Assembly: GCA_017654935.2 (NCBI GenBank)
Contig: CM065680.1
Coordinates: forward strand, 36,129,461 to 36,193,460
Source of the DNA: Phymorhynchus buccinoides
Taxonomy: Eukaryota; Mollusca; Gastropoda; Neogastropoda; Raphitomidae
Length of the DNA stretch: 64,000 nucleotides
Reading direction: 5' to 3'
Shown piece after piece: positions 22,012-31,959 of this stretch. Made by a program: the position numbers and the translations under genes. The notes under the pieces are model-generated. The model did not search any database. It was given only the letters and a program-made list of their open reading frames with translations, and was not told where the DNA came from. The first letter of the stretch is position 1, and the number at the start of each line of letters is the position of its first letter.

Positions 22012-23767
22012 TGTGACGTAAGTGTCCCGCACGACCCCTCTTTCTTTATCTATCCCCCCCCCCCCCCCCCCCCTCTCCTTTTCATTTCTCTGTCCGGCCG
22101 CCACGTTAATTGCCATCCACCATCAAAGAGAACCCCGATTAAGGGAGTTGTCCCTTTGATCTACCCTCCCCGGTCGGCATGTAACCCCTACAGAGGTTAT
22201 CTCCCTTCACCCCCCCCCCCCCTCTTATCTACCCTCCTCACCATGAGAAAGTGACAACCACGGTCAATTCCCTTTGAAGACGGTTTTGCCTTTCCTATCA
22301 TGAGCAAGGTTAGGAATGTCCGGCATGTGATAATGCTGTAATCGGCGCGTGATTGTTCTGTACATTTTGAACATCATCTTGTGACGTGTCGACTGCTATA
22401 AACCAATGACAGGCTTTCATTGTTTGAAAGTGAAGGCTATAATTGGAGTGGTGAGAAAAAGTTGTCACACAAGACGCTGAAACGTAGCTAGAGCAACACT
22501 CACAACCAGTCATAATAAGCCCACTAGTAAGTATTATTGATGGCAGGTGATTGAGATCTGGTTTGTTTGACCCTAGTTTTGATCTAGATCCTATGTTCAA
22601 TGATGAATAAGGAGTAGATAGATATGTTATAGAAAAGAAGTGGTAAACATTCTATTCTATTTATGTGCACTGATTATTTGTGTGTGTGTGTTTTTGACTT
22701 GAACACTTTTGGTACCAGAACCGGAGTTTATGCCTACTAACCCATTTGTCTATTTTTAGTAGGAAACCTATGGGCCGCAATCTTGCACTTTATGATACCA
22801 TTCCTTTCCAGGTGTTGGATGGAGAGTGATGTTGGATTGATCACCTTTTATGTTTTACTGATCTCAGTTTGTTAACTGAAATTCAGTTTATTTATTAACT
22901 AGTGCTATTGTACAAGGGAAGCCTTCTAGCCGGTTGGGATTCACTAATTCCCTGCCGACTGAAGCCCCTTGTCTCTAAGCCATAGAGATCTACATCCACC
23001 TTCTCCTGTGATTATCAGCAGGGCATCGTGGGCCGGACGATTATCCCGGACTCCACCAAGCACCAAGACGGGACCGCCGCCAAGACGCCCCGCACCCAGA
23101 ATCCGCGAGGAGACCACGCTTGAACCGTGCCATCCCAAAAAAAAAGAAAAAAAAAAAAAAAAACCCGCGAAGCCGTAACCGGAACGACTGGGAGCTACTC
23201 TCACCTGATGAGCAAGCCCAGCCAACCCAGCACTCGCCGATCACCACGGAGGAACCTGACAACAGCTAAGTCCACCGGACTGCGCCAATCATTTGAACTT
23301 TCCTACGGACACTGAAGATAATTAGTAACCCTTCCGGCATGGGGCTAACCTTATAGAAAGACAAAAGTCTTGTAAATCCTTTCGGATTCCATTGTTTTTT
23401 CATTCATATTTTGTTTTGGCGCCATTGAGCTGCTTTATTATTATTGTTGCATAATCTTATGCAGATTTTGGGAGTAAATAAAATACAAGTGTCAAATAAT
23501 CCTGAACCCTTTGGTCAGACTGATGAGAGTGGGAGTCTTGTAATTTCATGTAAAACCCTACTTCTCTCTGTCTGCCATTTAGAGCAATTCAACCACTTGT
23601 ATTTCTTACAACCATACGAGCCAGAACCCGGGCACAAATATAAATTTATTAGATGAAAAGGGGCCGGGAAAGTTGCTCATCTCCCATACCCTAGAGAAGT
23701 GGGCTAAAGGCAAATTTTCTAAAGTCTTCCCTAGGGACTTAGCCTTTTAACCCATTACCTCGTCACA
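22012..23767 (+). repeat. 5' LTR
   Basis: 1756 bp, TG...CA ends within the TGTGAC/GTCACA inverted terminus. Candidate TATAAA at 22397-22402 followed by CCAAT, and AATAAA at 23477-23482. It differs from the other three LTR copies by a 30-bp insert (A-rich 23137-23163 followed by a repeated CCC). A 70-codon open frame at 23444-23656 is present in all LTR copies, but probably only because they are young. Confidence 0.9.
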
Positions 23768-23773
23768 TCTAAT

Positions 23774-23793
23774 TGGGGGCTCGCGTCCGGGAT
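23774..23793 (+). promoter_or_regulatory. Primer-binding site, tRNA-Pro-like
   Basis: TGGGGGCTCGCGTCCGGGAT begins six bases after the LTR. It equals the well-known proline-tRNA primer complement (TGGGGGCTCG...TCCGGGAT) with two additional bases, CG, in the middle. Same in copy 2 (56817-56836). Confidence 0.65.
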
Positions 23794-24040
23794 ATTTTTT
23801 TTTCATAAAGTCTAACAAATTTCAATTCAAACTTTAGTTACTTTTCAAAACTTATCTTGTGTCCACTGGGAAAGTTATTGTGATTTGGTTCACTGTGTTT
23901 TGATTTGATTTGTTTGAATGCTATTTATGACTTTATTTTGATGTGCATGCTATTTCTGTTTATGCTGAAATAGTTAAGTGTTGTTTGATACATTCAACTC
24001 AGCAGCTTTGTTTTTATTTTGAATAGTTGTATTTACAACC

Positions 24041-26347
24041 ATGGCTGAGATTGTTAAACTTAGGCGGGAACTTAAAGAATGGGGAGAATCTCTAGGATTG
24101 TCAGGCCAAGAGTTAGCAAATTTTGTCATATCTGAATATGACAAAGAGAAAACTCGCGAGGAGGCCGAGAAAGACAAACAGAGAGCTCATGAGGCTCAAG
24201 AGGCTGACAAAACTCGGGAGGCTCAAGAAGCTGAGAAAGACAAACAGAGAGCTCATGAGGCTCAAGAGGCTGATAAAGCTCGGGAGGAAGCTGAGAAAGA
24301 CAAACAGAGAGCTCATGAGGCGCAAGAGGCTGATAAAGCTCGCGACACTCAGGAGCAAGAGAACATCCGTACCCATGAGTTAAGGCAGAGGCAACTAGTG
24401 CAGGATGCCAAAAATAAAGAACTCGAACTTGAGGCCACTGAGCGAGAAAAGGCGCGAGACCATGAGCTAGCTATGAAGCAGCTTGAAAACTCAGCAGACT
24501 CCGAGACTGCTGCGCCTCAAAATTTTCACCCTCCCATTCATACCTCAGCCATGACCTTCACATTGGAGGCATTCAATGAGGCAACAGAGTCTATCGATGC
24601 ATTCCTCGATAGATTTGAAAGACTGGCCCAGGAATTTGAGCTTGCTCCGGAAAAGTTCAACCTCAAGCTTGCCCAAAGTCTCAGGGGTGTGGCTTATGAG
24701 GTATACAGTAAACTTCCGTCAAGCCAAATTACTGACTACCCAGCTTTGAAAGAAGCCCTGCTCAACAGATACCAGTTGACAGCTGACGCCTACCGGAAAA
24801 AGTTCCGGTCAACCAGAAAAGGTAGGGGAGAGTCCTATGCCCAATTTTCAGATAGACTGGGGAACTATCTGACAAAATGGGTGTCCCTTTCTGCCAAATC
24901 AGAGTCTTATGATGATCTCCGTGAACTGATGGTTGGCGAGCAACTGCGCGAAACCATGTCCCCAGAGTTACGCACCTTTACTGCCGAACAAGGTGCCACA
25001 ACTCTGGCTGACCTCATCCAGCTAAGTGATAGGTACACTCTAGCCCATGATGAACCTAGCGCCCCTAAAAGGCCAAAACTACAGCAAGTAGTTGGGTCCA
25101 CTGGTTCACAGCAGAGCAGGGGTAACCCCAACTCCAACAGTGGGTCAAACAGTTCTACCCATGAACGACAACCACTGGGACAACCCTTATTCTGCTCATA
25201 CTGCAAGTCGAACACCCACAATCGGGATGACTGCAGGAAACTTGCTTACAAGCGGCAAAATGTTGCAACTATGCAAGTCGTCTCGACTTCGCAGAATTGC
25301 ACAAACCCCTCCCCAATACAGTGTCCAGGCACACCGTCAGTCGTCGGACAGGCGACTGTCAACAACATCCCTGTTCAGTGTCTCTATGACACTGGACTGT
25401 CATGCGACGCCATTGTCTGCGGATCCTTAGTCCCCGCGTCAGCATACACGGGAGACTTCATCTCTCTGCAAGGCCCTGATGCTGCAATCCCCCCATCCAC
25501 TTTGCCAGTCGCCATAATCAATGTCGACACCAGATTTGTTAAGGGACCCATCAAGGCAGTGCTCATGGACAGTCCTGTCTATGACCTCATACTTGGATCA
25601 CAGTATGTGTTTTTAGGGCACCCCTCTCAACCTGCCATAGTTTCAGCAGCATTCCCTTCTCCCCAATCCACAAACCAACTCCCTCCCTCCTTCCCAAAGA
25701 GCAAAACTCCCTCAGCGGGGAAGAAACCTCTCAACGCGGCAAACCAAATTGCCGCGCGAGCCAATCCAGATTGTCCCAAGTCCCCAAGTCCGCCACAACT
25801 TGGAAAATCCTTCCCAAGGAATGTCCGCCTAACGACCCAAGACCACTCGCCACAGGTACCTCAGGTGAAAGGCAGCACTGTACCCGCAAACACCCACCGA
25901 AGGTACTATCGGGACAGGCCGCCGCACGTACAGCCGTCACCTACCCCTCCCTTTCAGCGAGTGGCAGTCGACTTGGTCGGGCCTCTACCTCAACGGAAGA
26001 AGAAATTCCGGTACATAGTCACCGTGGTCGACATATGTACCATGAGGTGCGATGCCGCCCCAATCTCCTCACTTGATGCTAGTCAGGTAGCCGCGGCACT
26101 CAAAGCCATTTTCGCCCGAATCGGCCTACCAAACCACATCATCAGCAATGATGAATCCAGGCTAAAGGGGAAACTCAGGCAAGAGGTGTTTGCTATTCTG
26201 CAATCAACCTTGGGACAACTCAACACAGGATTGCCGCACCAACCTCAGTCGGAATCCATTCCACTGATCTCTAACCCACCTGCTCCTTTGAACTCTGTGT
26301 TGCGACCAGATGTTCCACCATTCCAGCCGACCCAGTCTCCCCACTAA
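24041..26347 (+). CDS. Gag-protease-integrase fragment fusion, no RT
   Basis: 768 residues, ATG at 24041. Residues ~1-150 are charged and helical, with near-exact repeats of an EKDKQRAHEAQEADK unit. From ~170 (TLEAFNEATESIDAFLDRFE) runs a retrotransposon Gag domain. A CCHC zinc knuckle (C-x2-C-x4-H-x4-C) lies at ~384-397. The protease Asp-Thr-Gly is at 450-452, with DLILGSQY as its flap-end region. Then, after a Pro-rich linker, comes an integrase core starting PFQRVAVDLVGPLP (Asp 644) and IFARIGLPNHII. At the second catalytic position Asn 703 appears where Asp is expected (SNDES instead of SDxGS). The chain stops soon after. Expected RT and RNase H (about 500 residues) are absent. Gag function is plausible; integrase activity is not. 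Confidence 0.85.
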   Translation: MAEIVKLRRELKEWGESLGLSGQELANFVISEYDKEKTREEAEKDKQRAHEAQEADKTREAQEAEKDKQRAHEAQEADKAREEAEKDKQRAHEAQEADKARDTQEQENIRTHELRQRQLVQDAKNKELELEATEREKARDHELAMKQLENSADSETAAPQNFHPPIHTSAMTFTLEAFNEATESIDAFLDRFERLAQEFELAPEKFNLKLAQSLRGVAYEVYSKLPSSQITDYPALKEALLNRYQLTADAYRKKFRSTRKGRGESYAQFSDRLGNYLTKWVSLSAKSESYDDLRELMVGEQLRETMSPELRTFTAEQGATTLADLIQLSDRYTLAHDEPSAPKRPKLQQVVGSTGSQQSRGNPNSNSGSNSSTHERQPLGQPLFCSYCKSNTHNRDDCRKLAYKRQNVATMQVVSTSQNCTNPSPIQCPGTPSVVGQATVNNIPVQCLYDTGLSCDAIVCGSLVPASAYTGDFISLQGPDAAIPPSTLPVAIINVDTRFVKGPIKAVLMDSPVYDLILGSQYVFLGHPSQPAIVSAAFPSPQSTNQLPPSFPKSKTPSAGKKPLNAANQIAARANPDCPKSPSPPQLGKSFPRNVRLTTQDHSPQVPQVKGSTVPANTHRRYYRDRPPHVQPSPTPPFQRVAVDLVGPLPQRKKKFRYIVTVVDICTMRCDAAPISSLDASQVAAALKAIFARIGLPNHIISNDESRLKGKLRQEVFAILQSTLGQLNTGLPHQPQSESIPLISNPPAPLNSVLRPDVPPFQPTQSPH

Positions 26348-26431
26348 TTTGTCCCTGTCGCCCAAGTCGAAAGTGGAGTCGGCGTTCCACAGGAAGATTC
26401 CGGTACCAGAATCTTTTCTTCGGGGGGCCTC

Positions 26432-28156
26432 TGTGACGTAAGTGTCCCGCGCGACCCCTTTCTTTCTTTATCTACCCCCCCCCCCCCCCCCTCTCCTTTT
26501 CATTTCTCTGTCCGGCCGCCACGTTAATTGCCATCCACCATCAAAGAGAACGCCGATTAAGGGAGTTGTCCCTTTGATCTACCCTCCCCGGTCGGCATGT
26601 AACCCCTACCGAGGTTATCTCCCTTCACCCCCCCCCCCCCCTCTTATCTACCCTCCTCACCATGAGAAAGTGACAACCACGGTCAATTCCCTTTGAAGAC
26701 GGTTTTGCCTTTCCTATCATGAGCAAGGTTAGGAATGTCCGGCATGTGATAATGCTGTAATCGGCGCGTGATTGTTCTGTACATTTTGAACATCATCTTG
26801 TGATGTGTCGACTGCTATAAACCAATGACAGGCTTTCATTGTTTGAAAGTGAAGGCTATAATTGGAGTGGTGAGAAAAAGTTGTCACACAAGACGCTGAA
26901 ACGTAGCTAGAGCAACACTCACAACCAGTCATAATAAGCCCACTAGTAAGTATTATTGATGGCAGGTGATTGAGATCTTGTTTGGTTGACCCTAGTTTTG
27001 ATCTAGATCCTATGTTCAATGATGAATAAGGAGTAGATAGATATGTTATAGAAAAGAAGTGGTAAACATTCTATTCTATTTATGTGCACTGATTATTTGT
27101 GTGTGTGTGTTTTTGACTTGAACACTTTTGGTACCAGAACCGGAGTTTATGCCTACTAACCCATTTGTCTATTTTTAGTAGGAAACCTATGGGCCGCAAT
27201 CTTGCACTTTATGATACCATTCCTTTCCAGGTGTTGGATGGAGAGTGATGTTGGATTGATCACCTTTTATGTTTTACTGATCTCAGTTTGTTAACTGAAA
27301 TTCAGTTTATTTATTAACTAGTGCTATTGTACAAGGGAAGCCTTCTAGCCGGTTGGGATTCACTAATTCCCTGCCGACTGAAGCCCCTTGTCTCTAAGCC
27401 ATAGAGATCTACATCCACCTTCTCCTGTGATTATCAGCAGGGCATCGTGGGCCGGACGATTATCCCGGACTCCACCAAGCACCAAGACGGGACCGCCGCC
27501 AAGACGCCCCGCACCCAGAATCCGCGAGGAGACCACGCTTGAACCGTGCCATCCCGCGAAGCCGTAACCGGAACGACTGGGAGCTACTCTCACCTGATGA
27601 GCAAGCCCAGCCAACCCAGCACTCGCCGATCACCACGGAGGAACCTGACAACAGCTAAGTCCCCCGGACTGCGCCAATCATTTGAACTTTCCTACGGACA
27701 CTGAAGATAATTAGTAACCCTTCCTGCTTGGGGCTAACCTTCTAGAAAGACAAAAGTCTTGTAAATCCTTTCGGATTCCATTGTTTTTTCATTCACATTT
27801 TGTTTTGGCGCCATTGAGCTGCTTTATTATTATTGTTGCATAATCTTATGCAGATTTTGGGAGTAAATAAAATACAAGTGTCAAATAATCCTGAACCCTT
27901 TGGTCAGACTGATGAGAGTGGGAGTCTTGTAATTTCATGTAAAACCCTACTTCTCTCTGTCTGCCATTTAGAGCAATTCAACCACTTGTATTTCTTACAA
28001 CCATACGAGCCAGAACCCGGGCACAAATATAAATTTATTAGATGAAAAGGGGCCGGGAAAGTTGCTCATCTCCCATACCCTAGAGAAGTGGGCTAAAGGC
28101 AAATTTTCTAAAGTCTTCCCTAGAGACTTAGCCTTTTAACCCATTACCTCGTCACA
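26432..28156 (+). repeat. 3' LTR
   Basis: 1725 bp, near-identical to the 5' LTR apart from the A-rich insert and scattered substitutions. Followed directly by the right CCGGC duplication. Confidence 0.9.
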
Positions 28157-28635
28157 CCGGCCCTGCTTTCCGTTAGGGATGTAGTTTGTAGTCGTATTAT
28201 GGAATCATGTAGAACTTTGTGATGCTACAGTTAAAGGGGCACCCTGACGGATACGTTTTTGCAAGAAACACGTCGAGATCACCAGGAAAACACCTTTTAT
28301 GGAGATCGCAACACTCACTTTGCCCTGGTTTCCTAGAAATCAAGCCGTCAAATTGGCGATTCCTCCTTGGCGGAGGTGCTGGAAGTCAGATTATTTCAGT
28401 GAAAGAGAAGGCATGTGCCTTCTCTTTTCCTAATGGCCGCCTGAGTTAGACCAAATCGTCTGCACGACATTTCCACAATACAAGCCCTTTTTATACAGTT
28501 TACTAAAAGGAGTTTCGCTCACAACAAAGGAAATAGCTCTTCTACTTTTTTTATTACTGTACTACAAAGAAGAAAAAGCTTCAACCACTCTCAGTGGCCT
28601 CCACTGAGCATTCTGAGCATTGGTCAGGTGTAGAG
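28157..28635. other. Intronic, no gene
   Basis: After the target duplication, sequence with small inverted stretches such as 'gaaagagaaggcatgtgcct' / 'tctcttttcc', but no supported exon. Confidence 0.5.
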
Positions 28636-28963
28636 TGGCACAGAGGGTAACGCGTTCGCCTCGTGCACGATGAAACCCGAGTTCGAACCTGAATACCGGG
28701 GATTTTTTCTCTCATTCTGCACTAGGCCGCGGAGTCTTTCGGATGAGACGATAAACCGAGGTCATGTGTGCCCATGTACTTAGCACACGTTAAGCTCAGT
28801 GGCAATGAAATTTGGTCAAAATCCCCGCCCCCCTTCTCCTTCCTTATCAGTCACACAAAAATCGCATGCAAAAACAAAAATGGGTGGCGCGCTTCTGGCT
28901 GCGACGCGCTCTCCAGGTGGGAGCAACCCGAATTTTCACAGAGATGCCTCTGTGACTATAAAA
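28636..28963 (+). mobile_element. tRNA-derived SINE, plus copy
   Basis: The 5' part looks like a tRNA: 'gtagagtggcacagagggta' holds an A-box-like motif, and GAGTTCGAACC (28679-28689) matches the pol III B box. The body includes 'gagtctttcggatgagacga' and 'cacacaaaaatcgcatgc', and it ends 'cctctgtgactataa'. It ends only about 45 bp before a transporter exon. Other copies: 31586-31954 (minus) and 61666-61998. Confidence 0.85.
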
Positions 28964-28980
28964 GTACCAAATACCAAAAA

Positions 28981-28987
28981 TACTAAT
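28981..28987 (+). promoter_or_regulatory. Candidate branch point TACTAAT
   Basis: TACTAAT lies about 21 bases before the acceptor AG (29006-29007) and resembles the optimal branch sequence. Same arrangement in the second copy. Confidence 0.5.
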
Positions 28988-29007
28988 AATATACCGATTT
29001 GTTCCAG

Positions 29008-29154
29008 TACCTGGTGTTCCCCTTCGCCCTGGCCAACGAGGCAGTGGACCTGAGCCGGGTGTCAGACACATGGCTGGGCAGCATAAAGGCCGAGCAGACT
29101 GGCCAGTACATGGACATCTGCTTCCTGCTGCTCATGGGAGGACTGCCCTGGCAA
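29008..29154 (+). CDS. SLC5A7: Choline transporter exon d
   Basis: Acceptor TTGTTCCAG, donor GTACGT at 29155, phase 0 at both ends, 49 codons: YLVFPFALANEAVDLSRVSD to DICFLLLMGGLPWQ. In CHT1 this is the helix, extracellular loop and next helix ending in LGGIPWQ. The loop sequence is divergent, the GG(I/L)PWQ end conserved. Copy at 62043-62189. Confidence 0.9.
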
Positions 29155-29269
29155 GTACGTAGTACACACATTCCATGGCTTTTTCTTCTTTCTTTTTTGT
29201 TTTGTTTGGGGGGGGGTGGGGGGGGGGGCGGTCAGTGGGTGGATGCCTCGTGCCTCCATTCGGGGAGCT

Positions 29270-29600
29270 GGACGACCCCGACCCCTCCACGAGTATCTCC
29301 CCGTGGGGATACCGGGGCGTCTTTCGTAAAAATACTTCCCCCACCTTCTGGAAGTTCTGTGCTTGTAACTTCCTCTAATCTGCCACTCTCTTTGACTCTG
29401 CCTTTTTTCCCTTTGCTTTCTGTCATCTGCTATCTTTCTGACTTATTGGCCCATTCTCCTGCCTTTTAAACAAAAATCTTCCAAGTAACTTTTCTCATTT
29501 GAGCTCCTCCGCAATCGGAATGTGTCGACTGTATGCAGCAAGGAGACCAGTAAAAACTGAAAAACGGACACATACACAGACGTACTTTCCCCATTACCGC
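29270..29600 (-). repeat. R1 dispersed repeat, minus copy
   Basis: Reverse of 4785-5075: 'cgtggggataccggggcgtc', 'ccccaccttctggaagttct', 'ttgagctcctccgcaatcgg', 'gaccagtaaaaactgaaaa'. Preceded by a G-run (29209-29229). Confidence 0.8.
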
Positions 29601-29764
29601 CTTTTTGGCCTGGGAACGCAGAACGAAGAAGACAAATTGCTTTTGTTAGCTGGTTGACACAAGTCTAAGTTTAGGCCCATTAATAAAGTGAGAATATAAT
29701 TGCTGAAAGGGCAATTATTGCTGTGAAGAGCAATTTGTTTTAAAATGATGGGGAAAAAAATTCA

Positions 29765-30190
29765 AATTTGCAGCCTTCAGCCCAGATGTTTGTTAAAGAC
29801 CCACCAGATCACGTGTCAAAATCACGGGTTTCACGGGTTTCCCCTCTTATAGCTGGAAAGAAATCTTGTTTTGACAAAGGTCTCACTACCATACAAATGG
29901 CCCCAAAGTCAAAGCGATACATCTTGTTAAAGAGCAGCCTCAATTTGAACATGGGGGCATTTCTATGTGGGTCACAGCTACCCAGAAAAAAACAAGGGAC
30001 TTAATCGTGGCGCGTCTGTGTATCTTTAAAGACAATGAGTCTCAAATTAGGAAGCATTGCCGTGTAGTGGCTTTCTGTGCCTCAGCTTCGGGGCTAGTTA
30101 GGAAGATTGCCCATACACCAAAGTCTGCCATCTTGAAGTTCATTTTGGCTAAGAGAGACTGGGGATACCTCAGACAAGCATGTCCATGAC
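29765..30190 (+). repeat. Dispersed repeat shared with 1588-1823
   Basis: Contains 'tcaaaatcacgggtttcacg', 'cttatagctggaaag', 'gtgggtcacagctacccag' and continues with 'ccatcttgaagttcattttg'. Open frames through it are short and unconvincing. In copy 2 a small indel near 63022 changes the frame, which argues against coding. Confidence 0.65.
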
Positions 30191-30578
30191 AATTTTGGAC
30201 CCTGCTTTCGGGAATAGGAGTAATGCCCCTTGCTATCTGGGGATTATGGTTTGACACTGACCAACACGCATTACACCGACTTGTTCTTAATATAAAGCTT
30301 TTAACCCCCTGCACACCAACTAGTCCTAGTTCAATTGCATAATCATTGTTGATTCAGCGCGTCAGTTTATCACACGCATTTGTATCAACATTATCTTTAT
30401 CAATTACAAATTCGGGACTTTCCTGGTGTTGCAGTATCTCCAAGATCGTCCCACCATCTTTATATCTATTAATGTCCCATATGTGCCTGTTCCAGGCCGG
30501 ATGACGTTAATCGGATAAGAAAAAAAATTCTACACAATTTCCCCCCCAACAATGTTTGTAACACGGATGTTGTTGAAA

Positions 30579-30580
30579 AC

Positions 30581-30612
<32 letters not shown>

Positions 30613-30665
30613 GGAGGAGGAGGAGGAGGAGGAGGGGGAGGAGGATAATGATGAGGAGGGGTAGG
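30579..30665 (+). repeat. (GAT)n / (GAG)n trinucleotide tract
   Basis: About 11 GAT then about 10 GAG units. In copy 2 (63617-63680) the GAT count is lower and the GAG count higher, as expected for an allelic or recently duplicated microsatellite. Confidence 0.95.
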
Positions 30666-30844
30666 AACATGATAGTGATGCTGAGGGTGATTAATGATGA
30701 CGACGGTGACAACATAAATGAGGACGATCATCGACTGCCCCCACAACGATGCCAGCAAAACCTAGCCCCAAACGGCTGACGCCGCTGCTAGTCACTGACC
30801 ATCTACGATGCCAGCTGCCTGCCTGTCTGTCTGTCGGTGTGCAG

Positions 30845-30974
30845 ACGTACTACCAGCGAGCCCTGGCCTGCAAGGATTACAAGGTGGCCCGCCTCAGCAC
30901 CATCATGGCTGCCGTGGCCTCCGCCTTCCTCTCCATCCCTCCCGCCATCATCGGCGTGGTCGGCGCTGCCACCG
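30845..30974 (+). CDS. SLC5A7: Choline transporter exon e
   Basis: Acceptor GGTGTGCAG ending 30844, donor GTAGGC at 30975. Starts in phase 0 with TYYQRALACKDYKVARLSTI and runs to SIPPAIIGVVGAAT plus one base (phase 1). It follows on directly from GGLPWQ, matching the CHT1 order PWQ-(A)YFQR... A(I)PA(I)LIGAIGA(S)T. Partial copy at 63887-64000. Confidence 0.9.
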
Positions 30975-31010
30975 GTAGGCTCTCCCTTAGGTTAGGTTAT
31001 AGTCATTATA

Positions 31011-31577
31011 TGGCGCGCCGAATGACCAAACCTCTATCTAGCAGTTCGACAGAGTTTAAAAACCCTATCGAACTGTTAGATACAGTTTCTAAACTATAGC
31101 TGGCAGTTCGATAGAGTTTCAAAACTCTGTCGAGCAGCTAGATATAGTTTCTCGCCGTAAAACTCTATCGAACGCGTCATTTTGAAACTTTTTTTAAACA
31201 AAGCATTTCATTGGTAGATAGGACTAGTATCTTTGACTGTGACCTACACCTAGCCTAATAGGTGGCATTCTACGAACTCGTTTAGCGGCTTCTAATTACA
31301 GATGAAACGCCGGGAAGATTCGCTCGTTGAAATCGTTCAGCTGCCATGTTTGTTTGACTACATGTAGGGGCCTAGGCCTATCGTCTTAATCAAATTCACG
31401 GGTCACTGCCCTGCCAATGCCACAAACTTGTCTCTGAAGCCATGTACCAATCAGAAATCGCGATAGAAAAACTATATCTCGATAGGGTTATTTTGTGGAA
31501 ACCCTATCTAGCTGTTCGACAGAGTTTTAAAAACTATCGAACAGCTAGATAGGGTTTTGTATCTTCGGCGCGCCATA
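31011..31577. mobile_element. Foldback element with 8-bp target duplication
   Basis: TCATTATA stands at 31003-31010 and 31578-31585. Ends TGGCGCGCCGAA and (right) TTCGGCGCGCCATA are inverted. Inside, several 'agttcgacagagtttaaaa' / 'aaactatcgaacagctagat' pairs make multiple hairpins. An 8-bp duplication suits hAT-type elements. No transposase. It sits in the tail of the minus-strand SINE, 36 bp after an exon donor. Confidence 0.8.
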
Positions 31578-31585
31578 TCATTATA

Positions 31586-31954
31586 GTAACAGAGGCACCT
31601 CTGTGAAATTCGGGTTGCTTCCACCTGGAGAGCGCGTCGCAGCCAGAGGCGCGCCACCCAATTTTTTTTTATAAAAATGTTGCATGCGATTTTTGTGTGA
31701 CTCATGAGGAAGGAAAGGGAGGGGGGTACATTTTAACCAAAATTAATGACAACTTTTTTCGTTGCCACTGGGTTTAACGTGTGCTATGTGCATGAGCACA
31801 CGGGACCCCTCGGTTTATCGTCTCATCCGAAAGACTCCACGTTCAGACCGCAAGGCCTAGTGCAAAGTGAGAGGAAACAATCCCCTGTACCCAGGTTCGA
31901 ACTCGGTTTTACTTGACACGAAGCGAACGCGCTACCACTGTGCCACTCTACACT
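31586..31954 (-). mobile_element. tRNA-derived SINE, minus copy
   Basis: Reverse complement of the SINE at 28636-28963: 'gagagcgcgtcgcagccaga', 'ttttgtgtgactcatgagg', 'ggttcgaactcgg' (B box on minus), 'ccactgtgccactctacac'. Its 5' head adjoins the 27-bp minisatellite. Confidence 0.85.
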
Positions 31955-31959
31955 GTGTC

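Larger units (their letters stand above)
22012..28156 (+). mobile_element. LTR retrotransposon lacking reverse transcriptase (copy 1)
   Basis: Two LTRs (22012-23767 and 26432-28156) begin TGTGACG and end CGTCACA, flanked by a 5-bp duplication CCGGC (22007-22011, 28157-28161). A primer-binding-like site follows the 5' LTR, and a G-rich tract (26421-26431) precedes the 3' LTR. One reading frame (24041-26347) covers Gag, a retropepsin-like protease and a partial integrase core. No reverse transcriptase or RNase H lies between them. LTRs are highly similar, so insertion is fairly recent. It must depend on enzymes from a related full element. Ty3/gypsy-type by domain resemblance. Confidence 0.9.

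Noticed and set aside
23444..23656. Conserved 70-codon frame inside all four LTR copies
   Set aside because: All LTR copies are nearly identical by recent origin, so conservation says nothing about coding; no domain recognised.
28640..28700. A genuine tRNA gene
   Set aside because: The B box is good but the cloverleaf is incomplete, and the sequence continues into a repeated body found in other copies; it is a SINE head.
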